Of a DNA stretch of 12,730 bases, positions 1 through 7,290 are shown in pieces. Every line of letters starts with the position of its first letter. The stretch's first letter is position 1. Location of the stretch: positions 1 through 12,730 of the forward strand of contig CADBPL010000053.1 of assembly GCA_902796535.1 (NCBI GenBank). The letters run 5' to 3'. Origin of the DNA: Oscillospiraceae bacterium. Its GTDB lineage: Bacteria > Bacillota > Clostridia > Oscillospirales > Acutalibacteraceae. The notes beneath the pieces were generated by a model. That model saw only the letters and a program-made list of their open reading frames with translations. It was not told the origin of the DNA and did not search any database. Both the position numbers and the translations under genes were made by a program.

Positions 1-342
1 ATTCTGCAAAAGGGCGCAAGCGCCGTGTTCACCGAAGAAGGGCAAAAGCAGATCAGGGCGAACATCGCCGTTTATAAGCGCAACGCCAAAACGATCATGG
101 CGGCGCTCGATGCGCTCGGCATCTGGTATTGCGGCGGCATGAACGCGCCGTATGTATGGCTGAAATGCCCGCACGGTATGGACAGCTGGCGCTTTTTTGA
201 TTATCTGCTGCGCGAAGCGCAGATCGTCGGCACCCCCGGCTCCGGCTTCGGCCGGTGCGGTGAGGGCTATTTCCGCTTTTCCACCTTCGGCAGCCCGGAG
301 GACACCGCTCAAGCGGCGGCAAGAATGCGGAAAATACTTTGA
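1..342 (+). CDS. dapL: LL-diaminopimelate aminotransferase, C-terminal part (5' end outside window)
   Basis: This is the last 113 residues of a PLP-dependent class I/II aminotransferase; the frame is open from base 1, so the gene begins outside the window. DapL converts tetrahydrodipicolinate directly to LL-diaminopimelate with glutamate as amino donor, supplying lysine and peptidoglycan precursors in the cytoplasm. Recognition rests on DapL-like C-terminal blocks: GGMNAPYVWLKCP, SWRFFDYLL, VGTPGSGFGRCGEGYFR and FSTFGS. In this fold the arginine of the YFR-x-S-x-FG block is the one expected to bind the substrate carboxylate. The lysine that binds PLP lies upstream and cannot be seen. The in-frame GTG at 25 is internal, not a start. 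The stop is followed after about 20 bases by a strong hairpin shared with the convergent aldo/keto reductase gene. Other class I aminotransferases are possible but fit these blocks less well. Confidence -1.
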   Translation: MLQKGASAVFTEEGQKQIRANIAVYKRNAKTIMAALDALGIWYCGGMNAPYVWLKCPHGMDSWRFFDYLLREAQIVGTPGSGFGRCGEGYFRFSTFGSPEDTAQAAARMRKIL

Positions 343-361
343 TCTGTGACGCGAAGCTGCG

Positions 362-399
362 ACGCGGCCGCCCGGTGCAAAAGCACCGGGCGGCCGCGT
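362..399. terminator. GC-rich hairpin between convergent genes, likely two-way terminator
   Basis: Bases 362-378 pair perfectly with 383-399 (17 base pairs, almost all G-C) around an AAAA loop. It lies 19 bases after the dapL stop and 16 bases beyond the stop of the leftward aldo/keto reductase gene. Neither side carries a good T-run, so it is not a classical intrinsic terminator, but the position between two converging gene ends and the strength of the stem make termination or 3'-end protection the natural reading. Confidence -1.
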
Positions 400-415
400 T
401 ATGGCAGCATTCTTC

Positions 416-1528
416 TTACTCAAACATGGCGGCTGCCTGCTTTAACTGTTCAATGATCGGCAGGTGCTGGGGGCAGGCGTTTTCACACTGCCTGCACGCG
501 ATGCAGTCACTCGCCCTGCCGCCGTGAGCAACAGCCTGAGCATAAAGCTCCTTCGCTTCTTCCAGCTGCCCGTCGCCGAGCTGCTTGTTCATGGCCGTAA
601 AAACCGCCGGAATGCCGATGTGCTTCGGGCAGCCTTCCACGCAGTAGCGGCAGGCGGTGCAGGGAACCGTTGCGGATTTTCCCAAAAGGCGCTGCGCCTC
701 GCGGATGACCTGCCGTTCTTCTTCGTTCAGCGGCCGGAAATCCTTCATAAACGAGATATTGTCCCGCATCTGCTCAATATTCGACATGCCCGAAAGAACG
801 GTGATGATCCCATCGAGCGAAGCGGCAAAGCGGATCGCCCAGGAGGCGTAGGATCGATCCGGCGCGGCCGCGTCAAACAGCCTTTTGACCGCCTTGGGCG
901 GGTCGGCGAGCTTGCCGCCCTTGACCGGCTCCATGACCGTGATGGATTTGCCGTGCCTGCGCGCCACTTCATAGTTGGCGCGGGAGGCGACGGAAGGATT
1001 TTCCCAATCGGCGTAATTGATCTGAAGCTGAATAAAATCAACCTCGGGGTGATCCGTTAAAATGCGGTCGAGCAGCTCGGGGCCCGCGTGATAGGAAAAG
1101 CCGAAATGCCTAACGAGGCCCTTTTCTTTTTGCTCCTTCACGAAATCCCACAAATGGAATCTGTCATATTTTTTATAGTTGTTCTCCATGAACGCATGGA
1201 GCAGATAGTAATCAAAATATTCGGCGCCGGTGCGCTCGAGGCTGGTGTAAAACTGCTGCTTTGCGGCCTTCTCGGTCGGCGCCATCATCGCGTTGACCTT
1301 GGTGCACAGGGTGTAGCGCTCGCGCGGGTAGCGGTCGACCAGCGCCTTTTTGGCCGCGGCCTCTGAGCCAAGGTAAACAAACGCCGTGTCGAAATAGGTA
1401 AAACCGGCTTCCAGAAACAGATCGACCATCTGTTTGGTCTGCTCAATATCCGTCGCCAAGCCCCTGTGCGGCAGGCGCATCAGGCCGAAGCCGAGCTTCG
1501 GGACTTCTTTTCCGAAATAATCCGCCAT
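416..1528 (-). CDS. Aldo/keto reductase with C-terminal double 4Fe-4S ferredoxin domain
   Basis: A 370-residue cytoplasmic oxidoreductase. Residues 1-265 or so form the aldo/keto reductase barrel, with the complete catalytic tetrad visible: D47 and Y52 (FDTAFVY), K77 (CTKVNA) and H111 (YYLLHAF). The C-terminal third has two Cys-x2-Cys-x2-Cys-x3-Cys-Pro motifs, C290/C293/C296/C300 and C342/C345/C348/C352, as expected for two 4Fe-4S clusters. Such fusions are common in anaerobic Clostridia and are annotated only as ferredoxin-type aldo/keto reductases; the substrate is unknown. The ATG at 1528 is preceded by TAAGGAGGAG, whose TAA is the stop of the upstream hydrolase gene, so translation is probably coupled. 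It is the last gene of the exporter-hydrolase-reductase operon. Family call secure; physiological role open. Confidence -1.
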   Translation of the reverse strand: MADYFGKEVPKLGFGLMRLPHRGLATDIEQTKQMVDLFLEAGFTYFDTAFVYLGSEAAAKKALVDRYPRERYTLCTKVNAMMAPTEKAAKQQFYTSLERTGAEYFDYYLLHAFMENNYKKYDRFHLWDFVKEQKEKGLVRHFGFSYHAGPELLDRILTDHPEVDFIQLQINYADWENPSVASRANYEVARRHGKSITVMEPVKGGKLADPPKAVKRLFDAAAPDRSYASWAIRFAASLDGIITVLSGMSNIEQMRDNISFMKDFRPLNEEERQVIREAQRLLGKSATVPCTACRYCVEGCPKHIGIPAVFTAMNKQLGDGQLEEAKELYAQAVAHGGRASDCIACRQCENACPQHLPIIEQLKQAAAMFE

Positions 1529-1540
1529 CGGTTCTCCTCC

Positions 1541-2608
1541 TTATCTGACGAACAGGTTCATGATGCGTTCCCAAACATTGCCGAAAAACGTTTTGATCGC
1601 GTCCGCGGCAAGCGGGAACAGCGCTTTGAGCATATCGCCCACAGTGTTCAGCCCCTTGTCGGGATTGCCGCTGAGCGCATCGGTCGGCGTCAGCTCCTCT
1701 CCTGCGTAGGCGGACGTGTGGCGGCACAGCCACGAAACGACGCCGTCGGGGCTTTTGAGCTCGATCGTCCGGCCGACCGCATCGGTCGTAACAGCGTTGG
1801 GATAAGGGCCGCCGTCATAGGTAAACAGATCGTTGGCAAGGGCAAACCAGACGAAATGGTTGCTGGGCGTGTTCGTTTTGCCGTCGGGGTATTTGACGCG
1901 CCCGAACAGCGTCAGGCGGCAATCCGCCGGCACTGTGGTCTTATCACAAAGCTCATTCCAGATTTTCTGCGAAAACGTGTAATACCCGGCAATAATGTCA
2001 AAGCGGCTGACGATGAGCCAGACCGGCAGATCGGCCAGCGATTCGAACTGCGCGCTTGTGGGTTCATACGCCGGGCAAAGCGGAAACGCCCCGGCAAAAA
2101 AGCCGGGGTAGCTCGACGCCATTTTCAGCGTCATTTTGCCGCCCATGGAAAAGCCGCCGACATAAATGCGCGTCAGATCGATCCTGTCCCGATGCTGCGC
2201 GATGAATTCGTCGATCGCGGCCTTGGTGCTCGCCACATATTTGTCACTCCAGAATTCGCCCTTGTCCTCCTGACTTCTGGGCACGAACAAAAACGCGCCG
2301 CCGCCCGTAAAGCGCTGCTGAATCTCTTCCCCCGCCCAGAGCGGAAAGTTGTTTTCTTCAATCTGTGCGCGGGGCTGCGACCCCTGCCCCGCCCCGTGGA
2401 AATAGATCACGAGCGGCAGCTTGGCGCCCGCCGTTGTTTCCGGCTCATAACTGACGTAATCAACCGCCAGCCCGTCAACAGCCGGGCCGGAGCCGTCTTT
2501 GAATTTGGCCTTCAGCGCCGGCACCTCGTTCGGATCGGCGGCATAGCCGGTCAGGCACAGGCTCAACAGCATGACCGCGCTCAAAAGCACACAGAATCCT
2601 TTTTTCAT
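1541..2608 (-). CDS. Secreted alpha/beta-hydrolase (esterase/PHB depolymerase-like)
   Basis: A 355-residue predicted exported serine hydrolase. I start it at the ATG at 2608, which has AAAGGGG/AGGAAAG just upstream and gives a clean signal peptide (MKKGF, hydrophobic core, likely cut after TGYA); a GTG at 2629 would only add seven residues. The mature part shows the alpha/beta-hydrolase features: an oxyanion-type YFHGAG strand, the nucleophile elbow GGFSMGGK with Ser154, a likely acid Asp204 (VSRFDIIAG) and a likely His251 (SNHFVWFAL). This matches the esterase/polyhydroxybutyrate depolymerase-like group, which hydrolyses ester bonds outside the membrane; the actual substrate is not readable. 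The last 60 residues after about 290 lie beyond the catalytic core and end in an amphipathic, Phe/Trp-rich helix-like tail. No lipobox cysteine is seen. It is the middle gene of a leftward operon, 24 bases after the MMPL exporter and 12 bases before the reductase. Confidence -1.
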   Translation of the reverse strand: MKKGFCVLLSAVMLLSLCLTGYAADPNEVPALKAKFKDGSGPAVDGLAVDYVSYEPETTAGAKLPLVIYFHGAGQGSQPRAQIEENNFPLWAGEEIQQRFTGGGAFLFVPRSQEDKGEFWSDKYVASTKAAIDEFIAQHRDRIDLTRIYVGGFSMGGKMTLKMASSYPGFFAGAFPLCPAYEPTSAQFESLADLPVWLIVSRFDIIAGYYTFSQKIWNELCDKTTVPADCRLTLFGRVKYPDGKTNTPSNHFVWFALANDLFTYDGGPYPNAVTTDAVGRTIELKSPDGVVSWLCRHTSAYAGEELTPTDALSGNPDKGLNTVGDMLKALFPLAADAIKTFFGNVWERIMNLFVR

Positions 2609-2632
2609 CTTTCCTGCCCCTTTCGTCACGTT

Positions 2633-5600
2633 TCATTCATCCAAGCCGTCCCCCGGATCCTCCGCTTCCGTCTTCGGCGGCCCGGCGCGTTTGATGATCA
2701 GGCGGTCGGAGGCGGAGAGCATGCCGGGCAGCACCAGCAGGATCAGCAGCACCGCCGACAAACTGCCCACCGAAACGGTTCGGCAGATGGGGCCGATGGT
2801 GGGGACCCGCGAGGTGAAGCCGATCGCCCCGGTGACGACGATCATGATCAGACCCGACGTGAGGATGGTGTGGACGGCGTTTTGATAAGCATCGGCCAGC
2901 GCCGCATCTTTGGGCTCGGTCTGACGGAATTCGCGGTAATAATTGGTAAACAGAATGCCGTAATCGATCGTCGCGCCCATGAGAACGCACTGCACGATGA
3001 GGTAGGCCAGATAATTCAGCGAATAGCTCCGGATATAGCTGATCGCCGCCGTAACAAAGACGCCGCACTGAACGATCAGCACAAGCATCAGCGGGATCAG
3101 TCCGTTTCGGAACGACAGCAAAACGATAAGGAAAATGGAAACAGCCGTCAGCAGCGTCATCAGCAGCATTTCATGGCGAAACGTCCGGGACATTTCATAA
3201 TACATCTGAGAAGAACCAATGACGTAGTGATCCCGTTTGAGATTGCTGTCGCAGAGCTGATTCAGGTTTTCGATGAACTTCATCGTTTCCTCCGATTCAT
3301 CCGGATACTTGGAAACGATCTGCAGCAGGGAATGCTTATCGCGTTTGAGGGAATTGACCGCCTGCGTCATCACGGGGCTCATCTCGTTGATCTGCGTTTT
3401 GACGCCGTCGTCAAGCAGGCCGGCGAACAAGGGGTCGTTGACCAGCACGCTGTCCAGGTAATCGAACAGCCCGAACAGAGACATGGTGTAATCGTCGTTA
3501 TAATCATGCACGCTGCCGTAATAGAGTATCAGCAGGCGCATCATGGTTTCGTCGACCTTTTCGCCCAGGCTGCCGAACAGCTCTGTGAATTCTGCGGCGG
3601 TATAGGCGTCGCCCGATACCACAGCGTTGATCAGCGTATCCGCCGCGGCCAGATATTCGCCGTACTGCGCGTCAAAGAACGAGGCGTAAGCGGGGTCGGG
3701 CAGCACCTTGGTCCGGACAAACCCGACAAATGCGGCGGGCGACATGCGCCAGCCGGAGGTATCGCCGTATTTGACGGTGTAGAGCAGGAGCAGCTTTTTG
3801 GCGTCCTGCTGATCCATGCCCGTGGTTTCGGCAAGCTCCCGATAACCGCAGGCCGTCTCGTTCACGGTGTTTTTCATGATCCCGGCCAGCGTGGTCATCT
3901 GCTTTCTGGTTTCGTCGTCAAGCCCGGAAGCGACCCTCTCGTTGCTGATCATGTATTGGATCAGCTCATAGGGCGATATGCTGTCGCTCGAACGGAACAG
4001 GCCGTTGTGCATCAGATAAGCCAGCCGGAGCGAGCTTTCTTCCACGCCCAGAAAGCCTGCCATTTCCGCCGCCGTCATCGGCGTCTGGATCAGCTCTTTG
4101 TCGGTAAAAGCGGCGAGCAGGTCGAGCTGCTCCGCCATTTGGGCGTCGATCATCGAGGCATAGGTCTTGTCTGTCAGGATATCCTCCCGCAGGAACTTGA
4201 CGAACCCGGGCATGGTGAGCGAAGCGGTTTTGACGTCGTCCCGCTCCGCGTAATACAAAATGAAAAGCTGCTTCAGGTCGTCTGTGCTGCGGTCAAAAAA
4301 CGCCGCCAGCTCCTCAACGGTCATTTCTTTTGTGAGCGTGGCCTTGTCCGAAAACTTCTTCATCAGATCGGCGTTGCTTTTCCATGCCTCATCGAGGTAA
4401 GGCTCAAAATAGGGGTTCGGCAAAACCTCGTCCGAAAGGAAGCGGATCAGCGAAGCTGCTTTGACGGTGGGCAGTTTTTCCCCGTTGTGGTATTTGTAAT
4501 AGATCAGGCGGAGCATCCACGGCTGCAGCTCAAACTCATCCGTCAGGGAAGCGATCTCGTTTTGCAGCACCTCGGCCGTCGCCTCTTTTCCGATCAGGGT
4601 CGGGTAGCTGACGGCGGAGCGAACCGTTTCATCCTGCAAAACGGCGTCGACGATCGCCTGAACGTGATCGGAATCTTCATTTTCAAACAGAACCACCGTG
4701 GTGTTGTCCGCCACAAAAAAGTTTCTGATATCGGTCGTCAGATCCGTGGAAAACGAAAAATCGGTTTTGGTCTGCAAATAAAACGTCAGGCCGAAGAAAA
4801 CACCGAACAGGATCGTGAGCGGAACGCGCATTTTCATGCTGAAGCGGGCCAGCGCCCCGGTGGGGAATTTAAGCATCCGCTTTTCGGTCTTCATGATGAC
4901 CTTGTGGAACGCCAGAATGAGCGCGGGCAGCACGGTGAACACGCAGAACAGGCTGCACACGACCCCCTTGGCCAGCACGATGCCGAGATCCGCGCCGATC
5001 TTGAAGCTCATGAACAGCAGCATCAACAGGCCGACAAAGGTGGTGAACGCACTGCTGGTGATGGACGGGAACGCATTGACCAGCGCGTTTTGCATCGCCT
5101 GCACTTTATCGGGGCACTTTTTGAGTTCCTGCTTGTAACGGTTCATCAGGATGATGGAATAATCCATGGAAAGCACGAGCTGGAGCACGGCGGCGATGGA
5201 AAAGGTCGTTTCCGAAACGGAGGATTTGAACACATTGGTGCCCATGTTCAGCAAAACCGCAACGCCGATAACGATGAGATAAACCACCGGCTCGAACCAG
5301 GAGCCGGACATGGCCAGCAGAATGATCACCAGCAGCACAAACGCAAGGATCAGAACCCCGATGGGGGCGGTGGGCGCCGCGTCGTTCTGCTGCTCAAGCA
5401 CAAACGTGCGGTCGCTGAAATGCTCGTTGACCTCATTTTCGATCGCCTGCTCTTCCGCGCTGCCGAACGCATAGTCGGTCGAAAGCACATAGAGCGTGTG
5501 CGTGCCGTCGTTATAATCGGGGCTGTCCTTTTCGTAAGCAACCGACAGAACGCCGTCGATCCCTTCCAAATACAGCCGGATCGGCTCTTTTTCCGATTCG

Positions 5601-5836
5601 GACAGCTCCGTGAACATCAGCCGCAGCGTGTTGGGCTGCGTCAGGTCGGAAAACTCCTCCGCCATAATGTCGACGCCCTGCTTCATATTGGAGGAATCGG
5701 GAAGATACGCCGTCATATCGCTGTTGGTGTTGACCAGGGTGATCAGATAGCCGCAAACGGCAGCAATGACAAGAATGACGGCAAAAATGATCGCGCGGAA
5801 TCTCACGATAAACCCGGCGACTTTGGAAAGAATCAT
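2633..5836 (-). CDS. MMPL/RND-family membrane exporter with large repeat-bearing outer loop
   Basis: A 1067-residue inner-membrane protein of the MMPL branch of the RND superfamily, which exports lipids or hydrophobic compounds using the proton gradient. Hydrophobic segments, read by eye: TM1 about 11-35; TM2-TM6 about 158-311; TM7 about 337-354; TM8-TM12 about 890-1040. Each half carries the Asp-Tyr pair of the family's proton relay, D225-Y226 (SMDYSIILMNRY) and D958-Y959 (GATIDYGILFTNYYRE). The first outer loop (36-157) is of ordinary size, but the second (about 355-888, some 535 residues) is far larger than usual and holds about five degenerate repeats of roughly 80 residues. The C-terminal tail is short and acidic. 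The ATG at 5836 follows GAAGGGAG at suitable spacing. First gene of an operon with a secreted hydrolase and an Fe-S reductase; a promoter lies about 50 bases upstream. Cargo unknown. Confidence -1.
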   Translation of the reverse strand: MILSKVAGFIVRFRAIIFAVILVIAAVCGYLITLVNTNSDMTAYLPDSSNMKQGVDIMAEEFSDLTQPNTLRLMFTELSESEKEPIRLYLEGIDGVLSVAYEKDSPDYNDGTHTLYVLSTDYAFGSAEEQAIENEVNEHFSDRTFVLEQQNDAAPTAPIGVLILAFVLLVIILLAMSGSWFEPVVYLIVIGVAVLLNMGTNVFKSSVSETTFSIAAVLQLVLSMDYSIILMNRYKQELKKCPDKVQAMQNALVNAFPSITSSAFTTFVGLLMLLFMSFKIGADLGIVLAKGVVCSLFCVFTVLPALILAFHKVIMKTEKRMLKFPTGALARFSMKMRVPLTILFGVFFGLTFYLQTKTDFSFSTDLTTDIRNFFVADNTTVVLFENEDSDHVQAIVDAVLQDETVRSAVSYPTLIGKEATAEVLQNEIASLTDEFELQPWMLRLIYYKYHNGEKLPTVKAASLIRFLSDEVLPNPYFEPYLDEAWKSNADLMKKFSDKATLTKEMTVEELAAFFDRSTDDLKQLFILYYAERDDVKTASLTMPGFVKFLREDILTDKTYASMIDAQMAEQLDLLAAFTDKELIQTPMTAAEMAGFLGVEESSLRLAYLMHNGLFRSSDSISPYELIQYMISNERVASGLDDETRKQMTTLAGIMKNTVNETACGYRELAETTGMDQQDAKKLLLLYTVKYGDTSGWRMSPAAFVGFVRTKVLPDPAYASFFDAQYGEYLAAADTLINAVVSGDAYTAAEFTELFGSLGEKVDETMMRLLILYYGSVHDYNDDYTMSLFGLFDYLDSVLVNDPLFAGLLDDGVKTQINEMSPVMTQAVNSLKRDKHSLLQIVSKYPDESEETMKFIENLNQLCDSNLKRDHYVIGSSQMYYEMSRTFRHEMLLMTLLTAVSIFLIVLLSFRNGLIPLMLVLIVQCGVFVTAAISYIRSYSLNYLAYLIVQCVLMGATIDYGILFTNYYREFRQTEPKDAALADAYQNAVHTILTSGLIMIVVTGAIGFTSRVPTIGPICRTVSVGSLSAVLLILLVLPGMLSASDRLIIKRAGPPKTEAEDPGDGLDE
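3341..4582 (-). repeat. About five degenerate ~80-residue repeats within the MMPL outer loop
   Basis: Residues about 419-832 of the exporter show a recurring pattern: a short helix beginning T-x-x-E-[LMF], a leucine-rich segment ending in L-Y-Y or similar, then F-[LV]-x-x-x-[VI]-L-x-[DN]-P-x-[YF]-x-x-x-x-D. Matching second-half blocks are RFLSDEVLPNPYFEPYLDEA (465-484), KFLREDILTDKTYASMIDAQ (547-566), QYMISNERVASGLDDET (627-643), GFVRTKVLPDPAYASFFDAQ (705-724) and DYLDSVLVNDPLFAGLLDDG (792-811), spaced 78-87 residues apart. The third copy is the most diverged. These are protein-level repeats found by eye; no DNA-level identity was seen. Confidence -1.
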
Positions 5837-5884
5837 GTTGTCACGCTCCCTTCATGAATAGTTTATACAATCACATGTTAATAT

Positions 5885-5914
5885 ATTATACTATAAATAG
5901 CGGTCGTGAATCAA
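5885..5914 (-). promoter_or_regulatory. Sigma-A-type promoter for the exporter operon
   Basis: On the minus strand TTGATT (5909-5914) and TATAAT (5885-5890) are separated by 18 bases. They lie about 50 bases upstream of the exporter ATG, in an AT-rich patch that stands out from the GC-rich surroundings. No clear operator was identified beside it. Confidence -1.
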
Positions 5915-6006
5915 CCGGCAATTAAAGCGCTATCTGTCAGCTAATAAGCAGAAGCCGTTTATTCTGTATGATTTCGCCTGAGCAGCCCCCGGCCGCGTGA
6001 CGTTCA

Positions 6007-6030
6007 ACAGCCCCGGTTTCCCGGGGCTGT
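6007..6030 (-). terminator. Hairpin terminator after the flavodoxin gene
   Basis: ACAGCCCCGG (6007-6016) pairs perfectly with 6021-6030 around a four-base loop, 31 bases beyond the stop of the leftward flavodoxin gene. The minus-strand tail begins TTGAACG, so the T-run is poor. It separates the flavoprotein operon from the promoter of the exporter operon. Confidence -1.
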
Positions 6031-6061
6031 CGGCAGTTGTATCAAGCTGTGATGCGGCGCT

Positions 6062-6508
6062 TTAATCCGCCGCCACTTCGTCCGCGTTGTGCACAAGCCT
6101 GGCGTCCACACAAACGGCGCCGTTCAGACAGGGTCTGAGCTTTTCGGCGGTTTTGCCGATGCCGCTCCCGCCGGAGGTGGCAAAGGCGTGAACGGTTTTG
6201 CCCGCCCAGTCATAGGCTTTGCAAAACGTGTAAATAACTCTGGGCGCGGCGGCGTACCAGATCGGGAACCCGAGGTAAACGGTGTCATACCGTTCAAAGC
6301 CTTCCACCTGCCCGGCCACCGGCACCTCTTTGCTCCCGATTTGTTCCCGGTTGCAGCGGGCCAGCGGATTCATCCATTTGATGTCCGCCGCCGAATAGGG
6401 CTTTTGCGGAACGATCTCAAAAACGTCCGCTCCGATTATTTTTGCAAATTCTTTGGCAACCTTTGCCGTCGTCCCCTCCGCGCTGAAATAAGCCACCAAT
6501 ACTGCCAT
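6062..6508 (-). CDS. Flavodoxin-family protein (Flavodoxin_4-like)
   Basis: A 148-residue cytoplasmic FMN-binding electron carrier. The N-terminal phosphate-binding loop reads FSAEGTTAKVA (S9-T14), a variant of the flavodoxin S/T-x-T-G-x-T loop. The isoalloxazine-contacting loops are LGFPIWYAAAPR (79-90) and ATSGGSGIG (110-118), both typical of the flavodoxin-like family often found in gut Clostridia. The ATG at 6508 has GGGAGGAAG just upstream. The protein ends at about residue 148, ten to twenty residues short of what I expect for the family, because the usual C-terminal helix is missing; this may be natural. It lies 24 bases after the iron-sulfur flavoprotein gene and is surely cotranscribed with it. 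Its redox partner is not identifiable; the neighbouring flavoprotein is the obvious candidate. Confidence -1.
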   Translation of the reverse strand: MAVLVAYFSAEGTTAKVAKEFAKIIGADVFEIVPQKPYSAADIKWMNPLARCNREQIGSKEVPVAGQVEGFERYDTVYLGFPIWYAAAPRVIYTFCKAYDWAGKTVHAFATSGGSGIGKTAEKLRPCLNGAVCVDARLVHNADEVAAD

Positions 6509-6532
6509 GTTTTCTTCCTCCCTGATTCATTT

Positions 6533-7159
6533 TTATTTTCCGTCCGGAAAACTGGTGAAGGCTTCCCGTTCCAGCATAGGCAGACCGTATTTTTCTTTTG
6601 CGTCGCCGATTGCCCGAATCAGAAACGCCATGCTGCGCGCGAGGTTGCGCATGACCTGCAGGCCCTCCAGGTCTTTCTGCACGTCTTCGGACGTGAAGCC
6701 GTGCACCTGATTCCAATAAGTAGAAGAAGCGACGGGCATACTGCTGATGGTGAAATATTTGTTCAGCACGTCAAAGCTCGCCGTGTTTCCGCCCCGGCGG
6801 CAGGACACCACCGCCGCGCCCACCTTGCCCTGCTTGGAAAACGGCGTGCTGTAAAACAGCCGGTCAAGGAAAGAAAGCAGCGTTCCGTTGGGCGAACCGT
6901 AATAAACCGGGCTGCCGATCACAAGCCCGTCCGCCGCCTCGAATTTTGGCGCAAGCTCATTGACGCAATCGTCAAAAACGCACCTGCCGATCTGGGCGCA
7001 TCTGCCGCAGGAAATACACCCGCGCACCGTTTTGCCGCCGAGCTGGATCAGCTCGGTTTCGATCCCTTCCTTTTCCAGAGCGCCGATCATTTCCTTCAGC
7101 GCCGCGGCCGTGCAGCCGTTGGGCCGCGCGCTGCCGTTGATCAATAGCACTTTGCTCAT
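6533..7159 (-). CDS. Iron-sulfur flavoprotein / NADPH-dependent FMN reductase family
   Basis: A 208-residue flavodoxin-fold oxidoreductase. Visible motifs are the FMN phosphate loop NGSARPNGCT (8-17), a compact cysteine cluster C48-x2-C51-x2-C54-x5-C60, and the loop GSPVYYGSPNG (82-92). The cysteine spacing matches the iron-sulfur flavoprotein pattern known from methanogens and Clostridia (C-x2-C-x2-C-x4-7-C), which holds a 4Fe-4S cluster and passes electrons between ferredoxin and FMN; members are linked to oxygen or peroxide detoxification and general redox balance. The ATG at 7159 has AAGGAGG seven bases upstream and gives the normal N terminus MSKVLLINGS; the frame is open further upstream to 7222, but that would run over the promoter. 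First gene of a two-gene operon with a flavodoxin. Family call strong; substrate unknown. Confidence -1.
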   Translation of the reverse strand: MSKVLLINGSARPNGCTAAALKEMIGALEKEGIETELIQLGGKTVRGCISCGRCAQIGRCVFDDCVNELAPKFEAADGLVIGSPVYYGSPNGTLLSFLDRLFYSTPFSKQGKVGAAVVSCRRGGNTASFDVLNKYFTISSMPVASSTYWNQVHGFTSEDVQKDLEGLQVMRNLARSMAFLIRAIGDAKEKYGLPMLEREAFTSFPDGK

Positions 7160-7193
7160 TTCAAAGCCTCCTTTTCGGTTTTCATCTGTTATC

Positions 7194-7222
7194 ATTATAT
7201 ACCGGATCTCCCAAAAAATCAA
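7194..7222 (-). promoter_or_regulatory. Promoter of the flavoprotein operon
   Basis: Minus-strand TTGATT (7217-7222), a 17-base spacer and TATAAT (7194-7199), about 35 bases before the iron-sulfur flavoprotein start, giving a short leader. The -35 element is identical to that of the exporter operon. Confidence -1.
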
Positions 7223-7233
7223 TGAAAGAGAAA

Positions 7234-7267
7234 ATCAGCAGCCGCTTTTCGTCAGGCAGCTGCTGAT
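7234..7267 (-). terminator. Intrinsic terminator after the phosphoesterase gene
   Basis: ATCAGCAGC (7234-7242) pairs with GCTGCTGAT (7259-7267) around a 16-base loop. On the minus strand the stem is followed by TTTCTCTTTC, a reasonable T-rich tail, 23 bases beyond the phosphoesterase stop. The tail runs directly into the promoter of the flavoprotein operon. Confidence -1.
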
Positions 7268-7290
7268 CCGTTTATTCAGAGCGGGCGAAT

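Noticed and set aside
1466..5857. A 1463-codon open frame on the + strand, antisense to the exporter, the hydrolase and the start of the reductase
   Set aside because: It crosses three genes with clear motifs and ribosome binding sites on the other strand. Its product is rich in Arg, Gln, His and Asp with no recognisable domain, as expected from the antisense of GC-biased codons.
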